Assembly: GCF_900187365.1 (NCBI RefSeq)
Contig: NZ_FYDG01000008.1
Coordinates: forward strand, 83,772-147,771
Length of the DNA stretch: 64,000 nt
Direction: 5' to 3'
From: Rhodoblastus acidophilus
GTDB taxonomy: Bacteria; Pseudomonadota; Alphaproteobacteria; Rhizobiales; Beijerinckiaceae
Of this stretch, positions 55,367 to 63,687 are shown piece after piece (positions within the stretch are counted from its first letter, which is position 1; every line of letters starts with the position of its first letter). Below the pieces are notes generated by a model. It ran no database searches and was not told the DNA's origin. It saw nothing but the letters and a program-made list of their open reading frames with translations. Made by a program: the position numbers and the translations under genes.

Positions 55367-55654
55367 TTAGGGCTTTTCCGCCGGCGGCGCAACCGGCGCT
55401 TCGGATTTGGGCGGCTCGGGCTTGGAAGGCTCGGATTTGGGCGGCTCAGGCTTGTCGGCCTGCGCTTCGCAGACCGGCTCGTGCGGGGTGCAGGCGATCC
55501 CCGGCGTCGAGCAGCGTTTCTGCGTGCAGATGGTGCAGCCGTCGGTCCAGTCGAGGCAGTCGGGATGCGCCGCGCCAAACGCCTGAACCGGGGGCGTTTC
55601 GGCCAAGGCCGGCGTGGCCAAGCATGAAAGGAGGATCAGCGCTACGGGTCTCAT
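55367..55654 (-). CDS. Small secreted Cys-rich protein
   Basis: A 95-residue precursor with a signal peptide (MRPVALILLSCLATPALA). The mature domain has six Cys in about 40 residues (CLDWTDGCTICTQKRC, CTPHEPVC), followed by a repetitive Pro/Lys/Ser/Glu tail. The pattern suggests disulfides or metal binding. I do not recognise a named family. It stops eight bases before rnpB. Confidence 0.7.
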   Translation of the reverse strand: MRPVALILLSCLATPALAETPPVQAFGAAHPDCLDWTDGCTICTQKRCSTPGIACTPHEPVCEAQADKPEPPKSEPSKPEPPKSEAPVAPPAEKP

Positions 55655-55805
55655 GGTCGCGCACTCTGGCCGATTCCGCGGGGCGGATAAACCCAAAAAC
55701 GCTAAACGCGGGATGAACGACCTGTTTGGCTCAGGTTCAAGCGGCGGGCGCCATTCTCCCCACCGTCAACACGGCGCGCCGACGCGCCAAAGACAGGAGA
55801 GAGAC

Positions 55806-56042
55806 ATGACCAACACCCTTCGCACCGGCGCCCTTGGCGCCCTGATCGCCGCCGCCCTGTCCCTGAGCGGCGCCGCCTACGCCCAGACCTCCACGCCGGA
55901 CGCCTCGGCCCAGCCGACGGCCCAGAGCGAGACCGCCAAGCCGGCGCCGGACAAGCACAAGCACAAGGCCCACGCTCATCACAAGACCCACGCCAAGCAC
56001 GCCGCCGCCGCGGCTGCGGCCCCCGCCGCCAAGACCAACTGA
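55806..56042 (+). CDS. Small secreted His/Ala/Lys-rich protein
   Basis: A 78-residue precursor with a clear signal peptide ending at GAAYAQ (residue 27). The mature part is low complexity: Thr/Ser/Pro-rich, then HKHKAHAHHKTHAKH and an Ala run. It might bind metal or polyanions; no family is recognised. AGGAGAG precedes the ATG. It diverges from the Cys-rich gene. Confidence 0.75.
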   Translation: MTNTLRTGALGALIAAALSLSGAAYAQTSTPDASAQPTAQSETAKPAPDKHKHKAHAHHKTHAKHAAAAAAAPAAKTN

Positions 56043-56101
56043 GCCGACGCCCACTGGCGCGCCTGATCGACAGGTCGGGCGCGCCATGATAAAGCCCGGC
56101 C

Positions 56102-57025
56102 ATGCTTGAAGGACTTCCCCCCAACAACGCCGCCTTCGTGATGCGCCTGCGCTGCCCGGAGGCGCAAGCCCGCGCCCTCGCCGATCTCGTTGTCGAGACG
56201 TTCGATCCCGCCGAGACCGCCGCCGCCGCTTTCGAGGAAAAGGCCACCACCGAGAGCTGGGCCGCCACGCCCTGGCTGGTGGAGGTCTATTTCGGCCACG
56301 ATCCCGACGAAGCCAATTTGCGCGAACTGGCGACAGTCGCCGTCGGCGCCGAGCTGGCGGCGCAGATCGAGTTCGACCGCGTGCTGCAGAAGGACTGGGT
56401 GGCGGCTTCGCTCGAAGGCCTGTCGGCGGTGCGCGCCGGGCGCTTCGTCGTGCATGGCTCGCATGACCGCGCCAGCGTCCAGCCCAACGACATCGGCCTC
56501 GAAATCGAGGCGGCGCTGGCGTTCGGCACGGGACATCACGGCACGACGCGCGGATGCCTGCTGTTTCTCGATGAAATTCTCAAGCGGCGCCGCCCGCAGA
56601 ACATTCTCGATATCGGCTGTGGCACCGGCGTGCTCGCCCTCGCCGCCGCCCGCGCCTTGCGGATCGAGGTGGCGGCGGGCGACATCGACGCCGACGCCGT
56701 GGCGGCGACCCGCGCCAACGCCGTGCTCAATTGCGCGGGGCCGTGGCTGCATCCGGTGCAGGCGCGCGGCGCGCTGCATCCGGCTTTGTGGAAGCCGCGC
56801 GCCTATGATCTGATCTTCGCCAATATTCTGGCCAAGCCGCTGCGGATGCTGGCCCCCAGCCTCGCGCAACTGGCGGCGCATGGCGGCGATGTCGTGCTGT
56901 CCGGCATGCTGCTGCGCGACGTGCCCGGCGTGGCCACGGCCTGGGCGGCGCAGGGCTTCGCCATCGCCAAGCGCCGGCATATCGACGGCTGGGCGACGCT
57001 GTTGCTGCGACGCGGGGGCGCGTGA
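56102..57025 (+). CDS. prmA: Ribosomal protein L11 methyltransferase
   Basis: A 307-residue PrmA. The AdoMet site is NILDIGCGTGVLALAAA, and family motifs are GTGHHGTTRGCL and LIFANILAKPLRMLAP. It trimethylates L11 lysines. The N-terminal recognition domain (1-100) is present. The stop overlaps the GTG start of the PAP2 gene. Confidence 0.94.
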   Translation: MLEGLPPNNAAFVMRLRCPEAQARALADLVVETFDPAETAAAAFEEKATTESWAATPWLVEVYFGHDPDEANLRELATVAVGAELAAQIEFDRVLQKDWVAASLEGLSAVRAGRFVVHGSHDRASVQPNDIGLEIEAALAFGTGHHGTTRGCLLFLDEILKRRRPQNILDIGCGTGVLALAAARALRIEVAAGDIDADAVAATRANAVLNCAGPWLHPVQARGALHPALWKPRAYDLIFANILAKPLRMLAPSLAQLAAHGGDVVLSGMLLRDVPGVATAWAAQGFAIAKRRHIDGWATLLLRRGGA

Positions 57026-57792
57026 CCCGCGCCGAGCGGTTTCGCGCCGATCTGGCTGATTTAACAGCGCATTGGCGCGCGCCCATCCCGCGCGCCCAAC
57101 CGCTTTGGCCGCTCGGGCTGGCGCTGTGCGTTCCCGCTGTGGCGTTTCTGGCCGACGTCAGCCTGCTGTTCGATGAGCGCGTGGCGCGCTGCGCCCGCGC
57201 CCTGCCGCGCGATGTCGTGGATTTTTTCCAGATCGTCACCCGCTTCGGCGAATCGCATTGGCTGTTCGCCTTGTCGGTTCTGGTTTTCGCCGGCGCCTGG
57301 TTCGCCCGCGCCAGCGCCGTCGCGCGCCGGGCGCGCGCCGCTTCTGGCCTGCTGGCGGCGCGGGCGCTCTATGTCTTCACGGTTCTGGCGGATTCCGGTC
57401 TGCTGTCGCAGGCGCTGAAACATCCGATCGGCCGGGCGCGACCGGCGCTGCTCGACAAGGTCGGGCCGCATCATTTCGAGTTTTTCTCAACGCCCTCGAT
57501 CTACGCCAGCTTTCCCTCGGGCCACACCATCACGGCGTTCGCCACGGCGGCCGCGCTGACGCCGTTTTTGCCGCGCCGGTTGCGCCCCCTGCCCTGGCTC
57601 GCCGCTCTGGCCATCGCGGTGTCGCGGCCGATCGTCGGCGCGCATTATCCCAGCGACGTGCTGGGCGGCGCGCTGATCGGAATGGCCTGCGCCTATCTCA
57701 CCGCTTTGGCTTTCGCGCGACGGAAAATCGCCTTTTCCGTCGCGCCGGACTCGTTTCGGCCTGAAGCGCGCGGCTTACGCCTGCGCCCGTAA
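57022..57792 (+). CDS. PAP2-family membrane phosphatase
   Basis: A 256-residue protein with about five or six membrane helices. The three phosphatase motifs are KHPIGRARP, PSGH and SRPIVGAHYPSD. Substrates of the family include undecaprenyl pyrophosphate and phosphatidate. The start is GTG within the prmA stop. Its last 18 bases overlap the end of convergent metC. Confidence 0.87.
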   Translation: MTRAERFRADLADLTAHWRAPIPRAQPLWPLGLALCVPAVAFLADVSLLFDERVARCARALPRDVVDFFQIVTRFGESHWLFALSVLVFAGAWFARASAVARRARAASGLLAARALYVFTVLADSGLLSQALKHPIGRARPALLDKVGPHHFEFFSTPSIYASFPSGHTITAFATAAALTPFLPRRLRPLPWLAALAIAVSRPIVGAHYPSDVLGGALIGMACAYLTALAFARRKIAFSVAPDSFRPEARGLRLRP

Positions 57793-58965
57793 CCGGGCGA
57801 AGCCCTTGTCGAGGTCGTCCTGCAAATCCTCGATGTCTTCGAGGCCGACCGAGAAGCGCAGCGCCGGCCCCTCGGGCGCCCAGACGCTGGCGGCGCGATA
57901 GCTGGAGCAGTCGAACGGGACGACGAGGCTTTCGAAACCGCCCCAGCTGTAGCCCAGCCCGAACAATTCGAGCCCGTCGAGCATGGCCGCCACCGCCTGG
58001 TCGGACGCCGGCTTGAGGATCACCGAAAACAGGCCGGTCGAGCCGAGAAAATCCCGCTTCCAGATGGCGTGGCCCGGATGGCTTTCCAGCGCCGGATGCA
58101 GCACGCGCGACACTTCCGGGCGGCTCTCCAGCCAGCGCGCCAGCGCGAGGCCCTGCTTTTCCGCCTCGCGCAGGCGCAGGTCCATGGTGCGCAGGCCGCG
58201 CAGGGCGAGCCAGGCGTCCTCCTGCCCGGCGCAATTGGAGAACAACTGATAGGTCTGGCGCAGTTTTTTCGCCCATTTGGCGTTGGCGGAGACGAGGCCC
58301 AGCAGCAGGTCGGAATGGCCCGACAGATATTTGGTGCCGGCGTCGGCGGAGAGATCGACGCCGCGCTCATGCGCCGGGAAGAACAGCGGCGTGGCCCAGG
58401 TGTTGTCCATGATCACGCAGGCGTTTCTCTCATGCGCGACCGCCGCGATGGCCGGAATGTCCTGGATTTCAAAGCTCTGCGACCCCGGCGCCTCGACCAG
58501 CACCGCCCTGGTGTTGGGGCGGAACAGGGCCGCGATCCCCGCGCCGACCAACGGATCGTAGAACGTGGTCTCGATTCCCATGCGAGTCAGGAACGCCTCG
58601 CAGAAACTGCGGGTCGGGCCGTAGGCCGAATCGGTGACCAGCACATGATCGCCGCTGCTCAAAGCGGTGAGCAAGGCGAGGCAGCAGGCGGCGAGGCCGG
58701 ACGGCGCCAGCACCGTGTCGGCGGCGCCGGAAATCTCGCTCCAGGCCTGCTCCAGCGCCTCGGTGGTCGGCGTGCCGTAGGTGCCGTAGCGAAAGCGCGT
58801 GCCGGCGCGCGATTCCAGCGTGGCCACGTCGGGGAACAGCACGGTGGAGCCGCGATAGATCGGCGTGTTGACGAAGCCGAACTGGTCCTCGGGCGCGCGG
58901 CCGGCATAGACGATTTTGGTGCGGGCGCGCATGGCCTTGCGCGACTGCGGCGTGGATTTGGACAT
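57775..58965 (-). CDS. metC: Cystathionine beta-lyase
   Basis: A 396-residue Cys/Met-metabolism PLP enzyme. It has YAGRAPEDQFGFVNTPIYRGSTV, RYGTYGTPTTEALEQ, the cofactor Asp in VIMDNTWATPLFF and the Lys in DAGTKYLSGHSDLLLG, all typical of the bacterial MetC (YPTPT-like) group. The frame is open for 446 more codons upstream without similarity, so MSKSTPQ at 58965 with an AGGGA site is used. Confidence 0.92.
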   Translation of the reverse strand: MSKSTPQSRKAMRARTKIVYAGRAPEDQFGFVNTPIYRGSTVLFPDVATLESRAGTRFRYGTYGTPTTEALEQAWSEISGAADTVLAPSGLAACCLALLTALSSGDHVLVTDSAYGPTRSFCEAFLTRMGIETTFYDPLVGAGIAALFRPNTRAVLVEAPGSQSFEIQDIPAIAAVAHERNACVIMDNTWATPLFFPAHERGVDLSADAGTKYLSGHSDLLLGLVSANAKWAKKLRQTYQLFSNCAGQEDAWLALRGLRTMDLRLREAEKQGLALARWLESRPEVSRVLHPALESHPGHAIWKRDFLGSTGLFSVILKPASDQAVAAMLDGLELFGLGYSWGGFESLVVPFDCSSYRAASVWAPEGPALRFSVGLEDIEDLQDDLDKGFARLRAQA

Positions 58966-59048
58966 GGGGATTCCCTTTCGGAGGGAGAGTGGCGGCGGGA
59001 GCGGGGCGGCGTCAAGGGCGCGGCGGCGGCAATATGGACGCCTCGCGC

Positions 59049-59073
59049 CGAACAGTTTGAAATTTCGCGCGTT
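59049..59073 (+). promoter_or_regulatory. EcfG-like promoter before the CBS gene
   Basis: CGAAC and CGTT are separated by 16 bp, one mismatch from the EcfG consensus, 46 bp before the CBS start. Confidence 0.4.
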
Positions 59074-59118
59074 TCTCGTCAGGGACCGGACGACCCGAAG
59101 GCCCGACCAGGGGAGGAC

Positions 59119-59550
59119 ATGATGCAAGTGCAAAGCTGCATGAGCGAGGACGTGCTGGTTTGCACGCCCGACCACAGCATCCGCGAGGCGGCGCAGGCGA
59201 TGAAGGACATTGACGCCGGCCTGCTGCCGGTGGGCGAGAACGACCGGCTCGTCGGCATGATCACCGACCGCGACATCGCCGTGCGCGCCGTCGCCGACGG
59301 CAAGAGCTGCGACACGCCGGTGCGCGAGGTGATGACCACCGACGTGCAATATTGTTTCGAGGACGAGGAGCTTTCCGACGCCGCCGCCAAAATGGGCGCG
59401 CTGCAGGTGCGCCGCCTGCCGGTGCTCGACCATGACAAGCGGCTGGTGGGCATCGTGTCGCTGGGCGACATCGCGCGGCTCGCGGGCGAGAGCGCCACGG
59501 ACGCGCTGGGGCGGGTGGCGGACTCTGGCTCCCAGCATCGGCAAAGCTGA
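59119..59550 (+). CDS. Two-CBS-domain protein
   Basis: A 143-residue soluble protein made of a CBS pair (about 8-60 and 72-130). Typical strands are AGLLPVGENDRLVGMITDRDIAVRAV and RRLPVLDHDKRLVGIVSLGDIARLAG (spaced across residues 33-125). CBS pairs bind adenine nucleotides. Stand-alone forms like this are common stress-linked proteins in Rhizobiales. GGGAGG precedes the start, and an EcfG-like promoter is close. Confidence 0.88.
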   Translation: MMQVQSCMSEDVLVCTPDHSIREAAQAMKDIDAGLLPVGENDRLVGMITDRDIAVRAVADGKSCDTPVREVMTTDVQYCFEDEELSDAAAKMGALQVRRLPVLDHDKRLVGIVSLGDIARLAGESATDALGRVADSGSQHRQS

Positions 59551-59636
59551 ACCGGCGCGCGGCGCGGCTCGCCGCAGCTGGCGCGCCCCGCTTGCATCGC
59601 TTAAGGTTCCCCTTAGGCCTTGCAGCGAGGAAGCCA

Positions 59637-60713
59637 GTGAACGACGGCGGGACCGCGCTCGATGATCCGAACGAAATGCTTGTGACGCGCGCCGCCGGCC
59701 CCGACGGCGACGCGCGGGGCTTTTTCGCCGGCGTCTATGCCGACCTGTTCGAGGTCGTCGCCGCGCCGTGTCCCGCCAGGGGCGGCGTCGCGGCGCGTGG
59801 CGTCGGGCCGTTTCTGCTGACCCGCTCGGAAAGCCCGGGGCTGCGGCTGGTGCGCCCGGTGGATCTGATCGCGCGGGGCGGCTTCGACGGCTTCGCGCTG
59901 CGCCTGACCCTGACGGGCCGTGTGACCGGCCGCGTCGGCGAAACGGCGGTCGCCTGCGGCGCCGGCGACTTGCTTCTGCTTGATTTTCTCGAACCGCTCG
60001 ATCTGGTGGAGACGCCGGAGGCCGAGTTGGCGTCGCACATTGCTTTGTGGCTGCCGCGCGCGAAAATTCTGGCGGCCGTGCCGCGGGAGCAGATGCTGGG
60101 CGGGTTGATTCTGGGGGGCGCGACTCCTTTCGGCGCGGCGCTCGGCGGCCTGATCCGCGCCCTGGCCGAACAGGCCATGCAGGCGCCTGGCTCCGCTTTG
60201 GCGGCCGAGTTGAGCGCCTTGGGCGAGGGCGTGGTGGGGCTGCTGGCGAAAGCGGCGGCCGCCCTGCCCGGCCCGGCGCCGCACGGGGCCTCCAACGCTT
60301 CATTCGTGACCATTCGCCGCCATATCGACCGCAATTTGCGCTCGCCCGCGCTGACCGTAGAGGGAATCGCCGCCAATTTCGGCATATCCCGCGCCGCGCT
60401 GTACCGCCTGTTCGAGCCGGTGGGCGGGGTGGCGCGCTATATTCGCCAGAACCGGCTGCGGCTCGCCCATCGCGAAATCACCGCCGCCGGCGACGACGGC
60501 AAGCGGATCGGCCTGATCGCCTATGGCTTCGGCTTCAAGAACGTCAGCGCCTTCAACCGGGCCTTTCGCGACGCCTTCGGCGTGAGCCCCGGCGAGGCGC
60601 GGGCGCGGCGGCGCGCCGAACCGCCCACGAAAACGGCCCCGCCGGGCGCCGGCTCGGGTGCGCCAGGCCTGGCGATCTGGCTGGCGCGGCTGGGGCGGCC
60701 TGGGCCGGCGTGA
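59637..60713 (+). CDS. AraC-family transcriptional regulator
   Basis: A 358-residue regulator. The N-terminal 200 residues resemble the AraC-binding-like sensor domain. The C-terminal helix-turn-helix pair (about 240-335) has LTVEGIAANFGISRAALYRLFE and GLIAYGFGFKNVSAFNRAFRDAFGVSPGEARA. The GTG at 59637 with GAGG upstream is preferred to a TTG 15 codons earlier. The target is unknown; it could act on the CBS gene or on itself. Confidence 0.83.
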   Translation: MNDGGTALDDPNEMLVTRAAGPDGDARGFFAGVYADLFEVVAAPCPARGGVAARGVGPFLLTRSESPGLRLVRPVDLIARGGFDGFALRLTLTGRVTGRVGETAVACGAGDLLLLDFLEPLDLVETPEAELASHIALWLPRAKILAAVPREQMLGGLILGGATPFGAALGGLIRALAEQAMQAPGSALAAELSALGEGVVGLLAKAAAALPGPAPHGASNASFVTIRRHIDRNLRSPALTVEGIAANFGISRAALYRLFEPVGGVARYIRQNRLRLAHREITAAGDDGKRIGLIAYGFGFKNVSAFNRAFRDAFGVSPGEARARRRAEPPTKTAPPGAGSGAPGLAIWLARLGRPGPA

Positions 60714-60844
60714 AAAGCTTGCCCTTCTTGCTTTGTCGGCGGGAGTCCCCTAAGACGTTTGTGGAAATTCCCGCAGCGCCGGCGACGGCGCGGCTACGGG
60801 GTTTGTTTCTGCGATTGGAACCGCTTTCACGATTGGAACGTCCG

Positions 60845-61150
60845 ATGACGGCTCGCATCTTTCGCCCCGCCAAGACCGCCACGCAATCGGGCCTCGGCAA
60901 GACGCGCGAGTGGCGTCTCGAATATATCCCGGAGGTTCCGCGCGGCATCGAGCCGCTGATGGGCTGGACCTCGTCCTCGGACATGAAGAGCCAGATCAAG
61001 CTGACCTTCCCGACCAAGGAAGAGGCGGTGGCCTATGCGGAGCGCAACGGCGTGGCCTATCGCGTCGAGGAGCCGAACGAGGCCAAGCGCCGGGTGATCT
61101 CCTATTCGGACAATTTCAAGACCAATCGCGTCGCGCCCTGGACGCATTGA
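60845..61150 (+). CDS. NADH-quinone oxidoreductase NDUFS4-like accessory subunit
   Basis: A 101-residue ETC complex I subunit of the NDUFS4 (18-kDa) family, found in alphaproteobacterial and mitochondrial complex I. Signatures are ARIFRPAKTATQSGLGKT, WRLEY, LMGWTSSSDMKSQIKLTFPTKEEAVAYAE and FKTNRVAPWTH. It lies alone just before tRNA-Arg. Confidence 0.93.
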   Translation: MTARIFRPAKTATQSGLGKTREWRLEYIPEVPRGIEPLMGWTSSSDMKSQIKLTFPTKEEAVAYAERNGVAYRVEEPNEAKRRVISYSDNFKTNRVAPWTH

Positions 61151-61171
61151 CGGACGGGAATATCCCTCGGA

Positions 61172-61248
61172 GGCCCCGTAGCTCAGCCGGATAGAGCAAC
61201 CGCCTTCTAAGCGGTAGGTCACAGGTTCGAATCCTGTCGGGGTCGCCA
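61172..61248 (+). tRNA. tRNA-Arg (anticodon TCT), CCA encoded
   Basis: A 77-nt cloverleaf. The acceptor GGCCCCG pairs with CGGGGTC (one G-T), the anticodon loop is CTTCTAA, the T arm contains GGTTCGAATCC, and the 3' end is GCCA. A tyrosine integrase gene lies immediately downstream, so its 3' half is a probable attachment site. Confidence 0.97.
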
Positions 61249-61274
61249 ACGTCTTTGCAACCTTTTGATTATGT

Positions 61275-61859
61275 TCAGTTATTTTTATTCAGCGCCGCAC
61301 CTTGAGGGGGGAGGTGAGGCGCAAATGAGCCGGATTTGTTCTGACTAACTTGCTCAACGATGCGGTAGAAGACGTCGTCGCCCCAGTCTGATAGCATCAC
61401 GTTCACTGCATAGATCACTATGCGGCAGTTGTCCTTCGTGTAGCCCCCCGCGCAATCGATGCGGTCGATAGATGGAGCGAAGGGATTTCGGCGATCTCGC
61501 TGTTCGCCCTTGGTGAAATAGAACGGGATGCCTGAGACGGCGCATTTGTAACATTGGGCCTCAAGCTCAACCCGAGCCCAATTCAGCGTAAGATCGAATG
61601 GGCGTTTCTTCTCTCTGGCTCGCGATTTCGCACCTTTGAGCGCCGCTTCAAGAGCTGATAGCGCCTTCTCCTCGCGAATCAGGCTGGCTCGCGTTTTAAC
61701 GGTGTTGTGCTTTCCGCCCATAGCAAGTGCATAGGCGTCGAAGAATTCCGGAGATTCTGGGTCATCTGGAAGCCGGATGCGTTCGCCTTCGCCGCGGCGA
61801 AAATAATAGGCGGTCTTACCGTGACGTGTTTTTTCCGCGCGGACGTATTTCATCTTCAT
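61275..61859 (-). CDS. Integrase-arm-domain / HNH-like hybrid protein
   Basis: A 194-residue protein. Residues 4-49 (KYVRAEKTRHGKTAYYFRRG onward) closely match residues 10-54 of the adjacent integrase, its N-terminal arm-site DNA-binding region. Residues 100-170 are an HNH-like zinc domain: Cys103 and Cys106, SGIPFYF, PSIDRID (Asp132, Asp135), GYTKDNCRIV with Asn144 and Arg146. The usual first His of HNH nucleases is not seen, so cleavage activity is uncertain. Its start lies 44 bp inside the integrase end, so the genes are overlapped. Confidence 0.8.
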   Translation of the reverse strand: MKMKYVRAEKTRHGKTAYYFRRGEGERIRLPDDPESPEFFDAYALAMGGKHNTVKTRASLIREEKALSALEAALKGAKSRAREKKRPFDLTLNWARVELEAQCYKCAVSGIPFYFTKGEQRDRRNPFAPSIDRIDCAGGYTKDNCRIVIYAVNVMLSDWGDDVFYRIVEQVSQNKSGSFAPHLPPQGAALNKNN

Positions 61860-62883
61860 CTTTGCCGTCCTGCTTCAGGAGTCGCGCCATGCCGGCCGTG
61901 GCCAGCCTCTTGCGGTTCGCCGCCTTGGTGTAATGGCTGGCCATCTTGCCGCCTTCCCACCCAAAAATGGCCTCCAGCTCGTCAACCGTGGCGCCGGCCT
62001 CCGCCAGCCGCACGGCCGCCGCCTTCCGCAGGCCGTGGGCGCTTTTCTTGACGCCGGCGGCGTCGCAGGCCTCGCGGAAGTAATTGCCCAGGCTTTCCTT
62101 GGTGAGCGGCCCGCCCCCCTGCCCCGTGATAAAGACCAGGTCGCCGACCGGGCCGGCGTCGATCGCCTCCTGCAGCTCGGGCAGCACCGGGACATAAACC
62201 GGCGTCTGCGTCTTTTCGCTGACGATCGTCGCAAGGCCGGCCTTGATGTGCTGGCGCCCGAATCGGCAGGCGTCGCCGCGCCGCAGGCCCGTGCCAAGGA
62301 AAACCGCGAACATGACGCGCTCGCGCGTGCCCAGCGGCCATTTGGCCTTGAACTGGGCGATATCCTCGTCTGTCCAGGTCTCAAACCCGTCCGTTTCCTT
62401 GACCTTTATGGAGACGCCTTCGGTCGGATCGACGCTGACATGCTTCGCCATGACCGCCCAGGCAAACAGGCCGCGCATGGTTTTCAGAAAATTCTTGGCT
62501 GCGAACGGGGTTTGCGCGCGCGAATCCACGCTGGCGACAATGCTGGCCTTGTCGATCGACGCGAAGGGCTCCTGGCCGATCTTGGCGACGGAGCTGCGCA
62601 GGATCGCGCCGCGGGCTGCGCGCGTGCCAGGCGCGAGCTGCGCCCATGACGCCGATTCGCGATAGCGGTCGACCAGCCACCGAAACGTCTCTTTGCCCGG
62701 TTTCTTGGGCTTCACCGCGCCAGAAAGCGCCTTTTGATAAGCCGCAATGAACTCATCGGAGCCGTACTCATCCGGCAGGCGCAGACGCGGGCCGTCTCCT
62801 CGACGGAAATACCAGACGGTCTTTCCATGACGGCTGATCTCTTTGCGGACGTAAGGCAGGCGCGGGCGTGGCATGGGGTTCAT
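61816..62883 (-). CDS. Tyrosine recombinase / integrase
   Basis: A 355-residue integrase. It has an arm-binding N-terminus (10-54, RHGKTVWYFRRGDGPRLRLP), a SAM-like core-binding region (65-155), and a catalytic domain with Arg201 (GTGLRRGD), Lys224, His283-x-x-Arg286 (HGLRKAA), Trp309 and nucleophile Tyr318 (ASHYTKAA). It should integrate the island at tRNA-Arg(TCT). MNPMPRP at 62883 overlaps the upstream small gene. Confidence 0.93.
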   Translation of the reverse strand: MNPMPRPRLPYVRKEISRHGKTVWYFRRGDGPRLRLPDEYGSDEFIAAYQKALSGAVKPKKPGKETFRWLVDRYRESASWAQLAPGTRAARGAILRSSVAKIGQEPFASIDKASIVASVDSRAQTPFAAKNFLKTMRGLFAWAVMAKHVSVDPTEGVSIKVKETDGFETWTDEDIAQFKAKWPLGTRERVMFAVFLGTGLRRGDACRFGRQHIKAGLATIVSEKTQTPVYVPVLPELQEAIDAGPVGDLVFITGQGGGPLTKESLGNYFREACDAAGVKKSAHGLRKAAAVRLAEAGATVDELEAIFGWEGGKMASHYTKAANRKRLATAGMARLLKQDGKDEDEIRPRGKNTSR

Positions 62884-63074
62884 TAGAACACCAACGTCTT
62901 TTTCCCGGCAAGCGGCTCGGGATTGGGTTGAAGTGTCGGCGGCGGGACGAAATCGAGGGGGATGAGCCAAAACGCGCCTTCGCTGTCGATCTTGACGGCC
63001 ATGCCTGCACGCTTCGCCGCGTTGGCGGCGCGCACCGCATCGGCTTCGGTGAAACGTGCGGGACGCCGGCTCAT
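62883..63074 (-). CDS. Small conserved protein upstream of the integrase
   Basis: A 63-residue basic protein, MSRRPARFTEADAVRAANAAKRAGMAVKID... with one predicted helix and a strand. Similar 'RPARFTEADVxRA' proteins often precede integrases in Rhizobiales islands. It could be DNA-binding or an excision factor, but that is not shown. Its stop overlaps the integrase start. Confidence 0.65.
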   Translation of the reverse strand: MSRRPARFTEADAVRAANAAKRAGMAVKIDSEGAFWLIPLDFVPPPTLQPNPEPLAGKKTLVF

Positions 63075-63301
63075 TCGCCGACCTCATCCAGCGGCGTCAC
63101 CGCAGGCAGAATTAGCCTGAGGCTGCGCGATTCAAATTCTTTCAGATGCAACGTGCCTGACTTATCGCCCGCGCAAAACACGCATGCCGTGTGCTCGCCA
63201 TAACTGCGAACGACGATCATGTTTGGGCCGTCGCCCTGGCGCACGACCGCGCCGCGCGCGAAACCAAAAGATGGAATGGTGACTGGCGGCTGATCAGTCA
63301 T
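63071..63301 (-). CDS. Small unknown island protein
   Basis: A 76-residue protein, MTDQPPVTIPSFGFARGAVV..., probably a small beta barrel: FARGAVVRQGDGPNMIVVRSYGEHTACVFCAG reads as successive strands. Many phage and island genes encode this 'GDxVRLKSGGPxMTV' (DUF2158-like) fold. ATGA overlaps join it to the genes on both sides. Confidence 0.6.
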   Translation of the reverse strand: MTDQPPVTIPSFGFARGAVVRQGDGPNMIVVRSYGEHTACVFCAGDKSGTLHLKEFESRSLRLILPAVTPLDEVGE

Positions 63302-63687
63302 TTGAAAAGCCTTTCGCCGTCGGCCCACAGCTTGTCAGCTCGGGCCTGCGCGGCGTTGCATCTGGCGTATGCCTCTTCAGAGACCCGCACGGCTCGCAGC
63401 CAAGCCTTGTGGGCGCGCAACCATGCTTCCGCCGACGTCGTCGGTGTGGCGCGAAGCTTCGCCAACGCCTTGTCCTGCGCCGGAAGGGTACTCTCCCATT
63501 CCGCGAAAGCGTCCTTCGTCAGTTGGTTTGCTGCGCGCCACCGCGCCGTATGAACATCCTCTTCCCGGAGATTGAACAGGATGTACGTGTCGTCCAGCAG
63601 GATCGCCAGTTCGCGCTTGGTCAGGCTGAGAATGGCGGCTTTGGGGTCAAAGCGTTTCGGCTTGGCGGGGCGTGCGGACTCGGTCAT
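63298..63687 (-). CDS. Unknown helical island protein
   Basis: A 129-residue charged, Ala-rich, mostly helical protein without a recognised domain. It has no signal or membrane span. Four-base overlaps with both neighbours place it in one transcript. Confidence 0.6.
   Translation of the reverse strand: MTESARPAKPKRFDPKAAILSLTKRELAILLDDTYILFNLREEDVHTARWRAANQLTKDAFAEWESTLPAQDKALAKLRATPTTSAEAWLRAHKAWLRAVRVSEEAYARCNAAQARADKLWADGERLFK

Noticed and set aside
57775..60303. 842-codon frame for metC
   Set aside because: Only the last 396 codons match cystathionine beta-lyase. The upstream part is Arg/Pro-rich, crosses the CBS and AraC genes and has no ribosome site.
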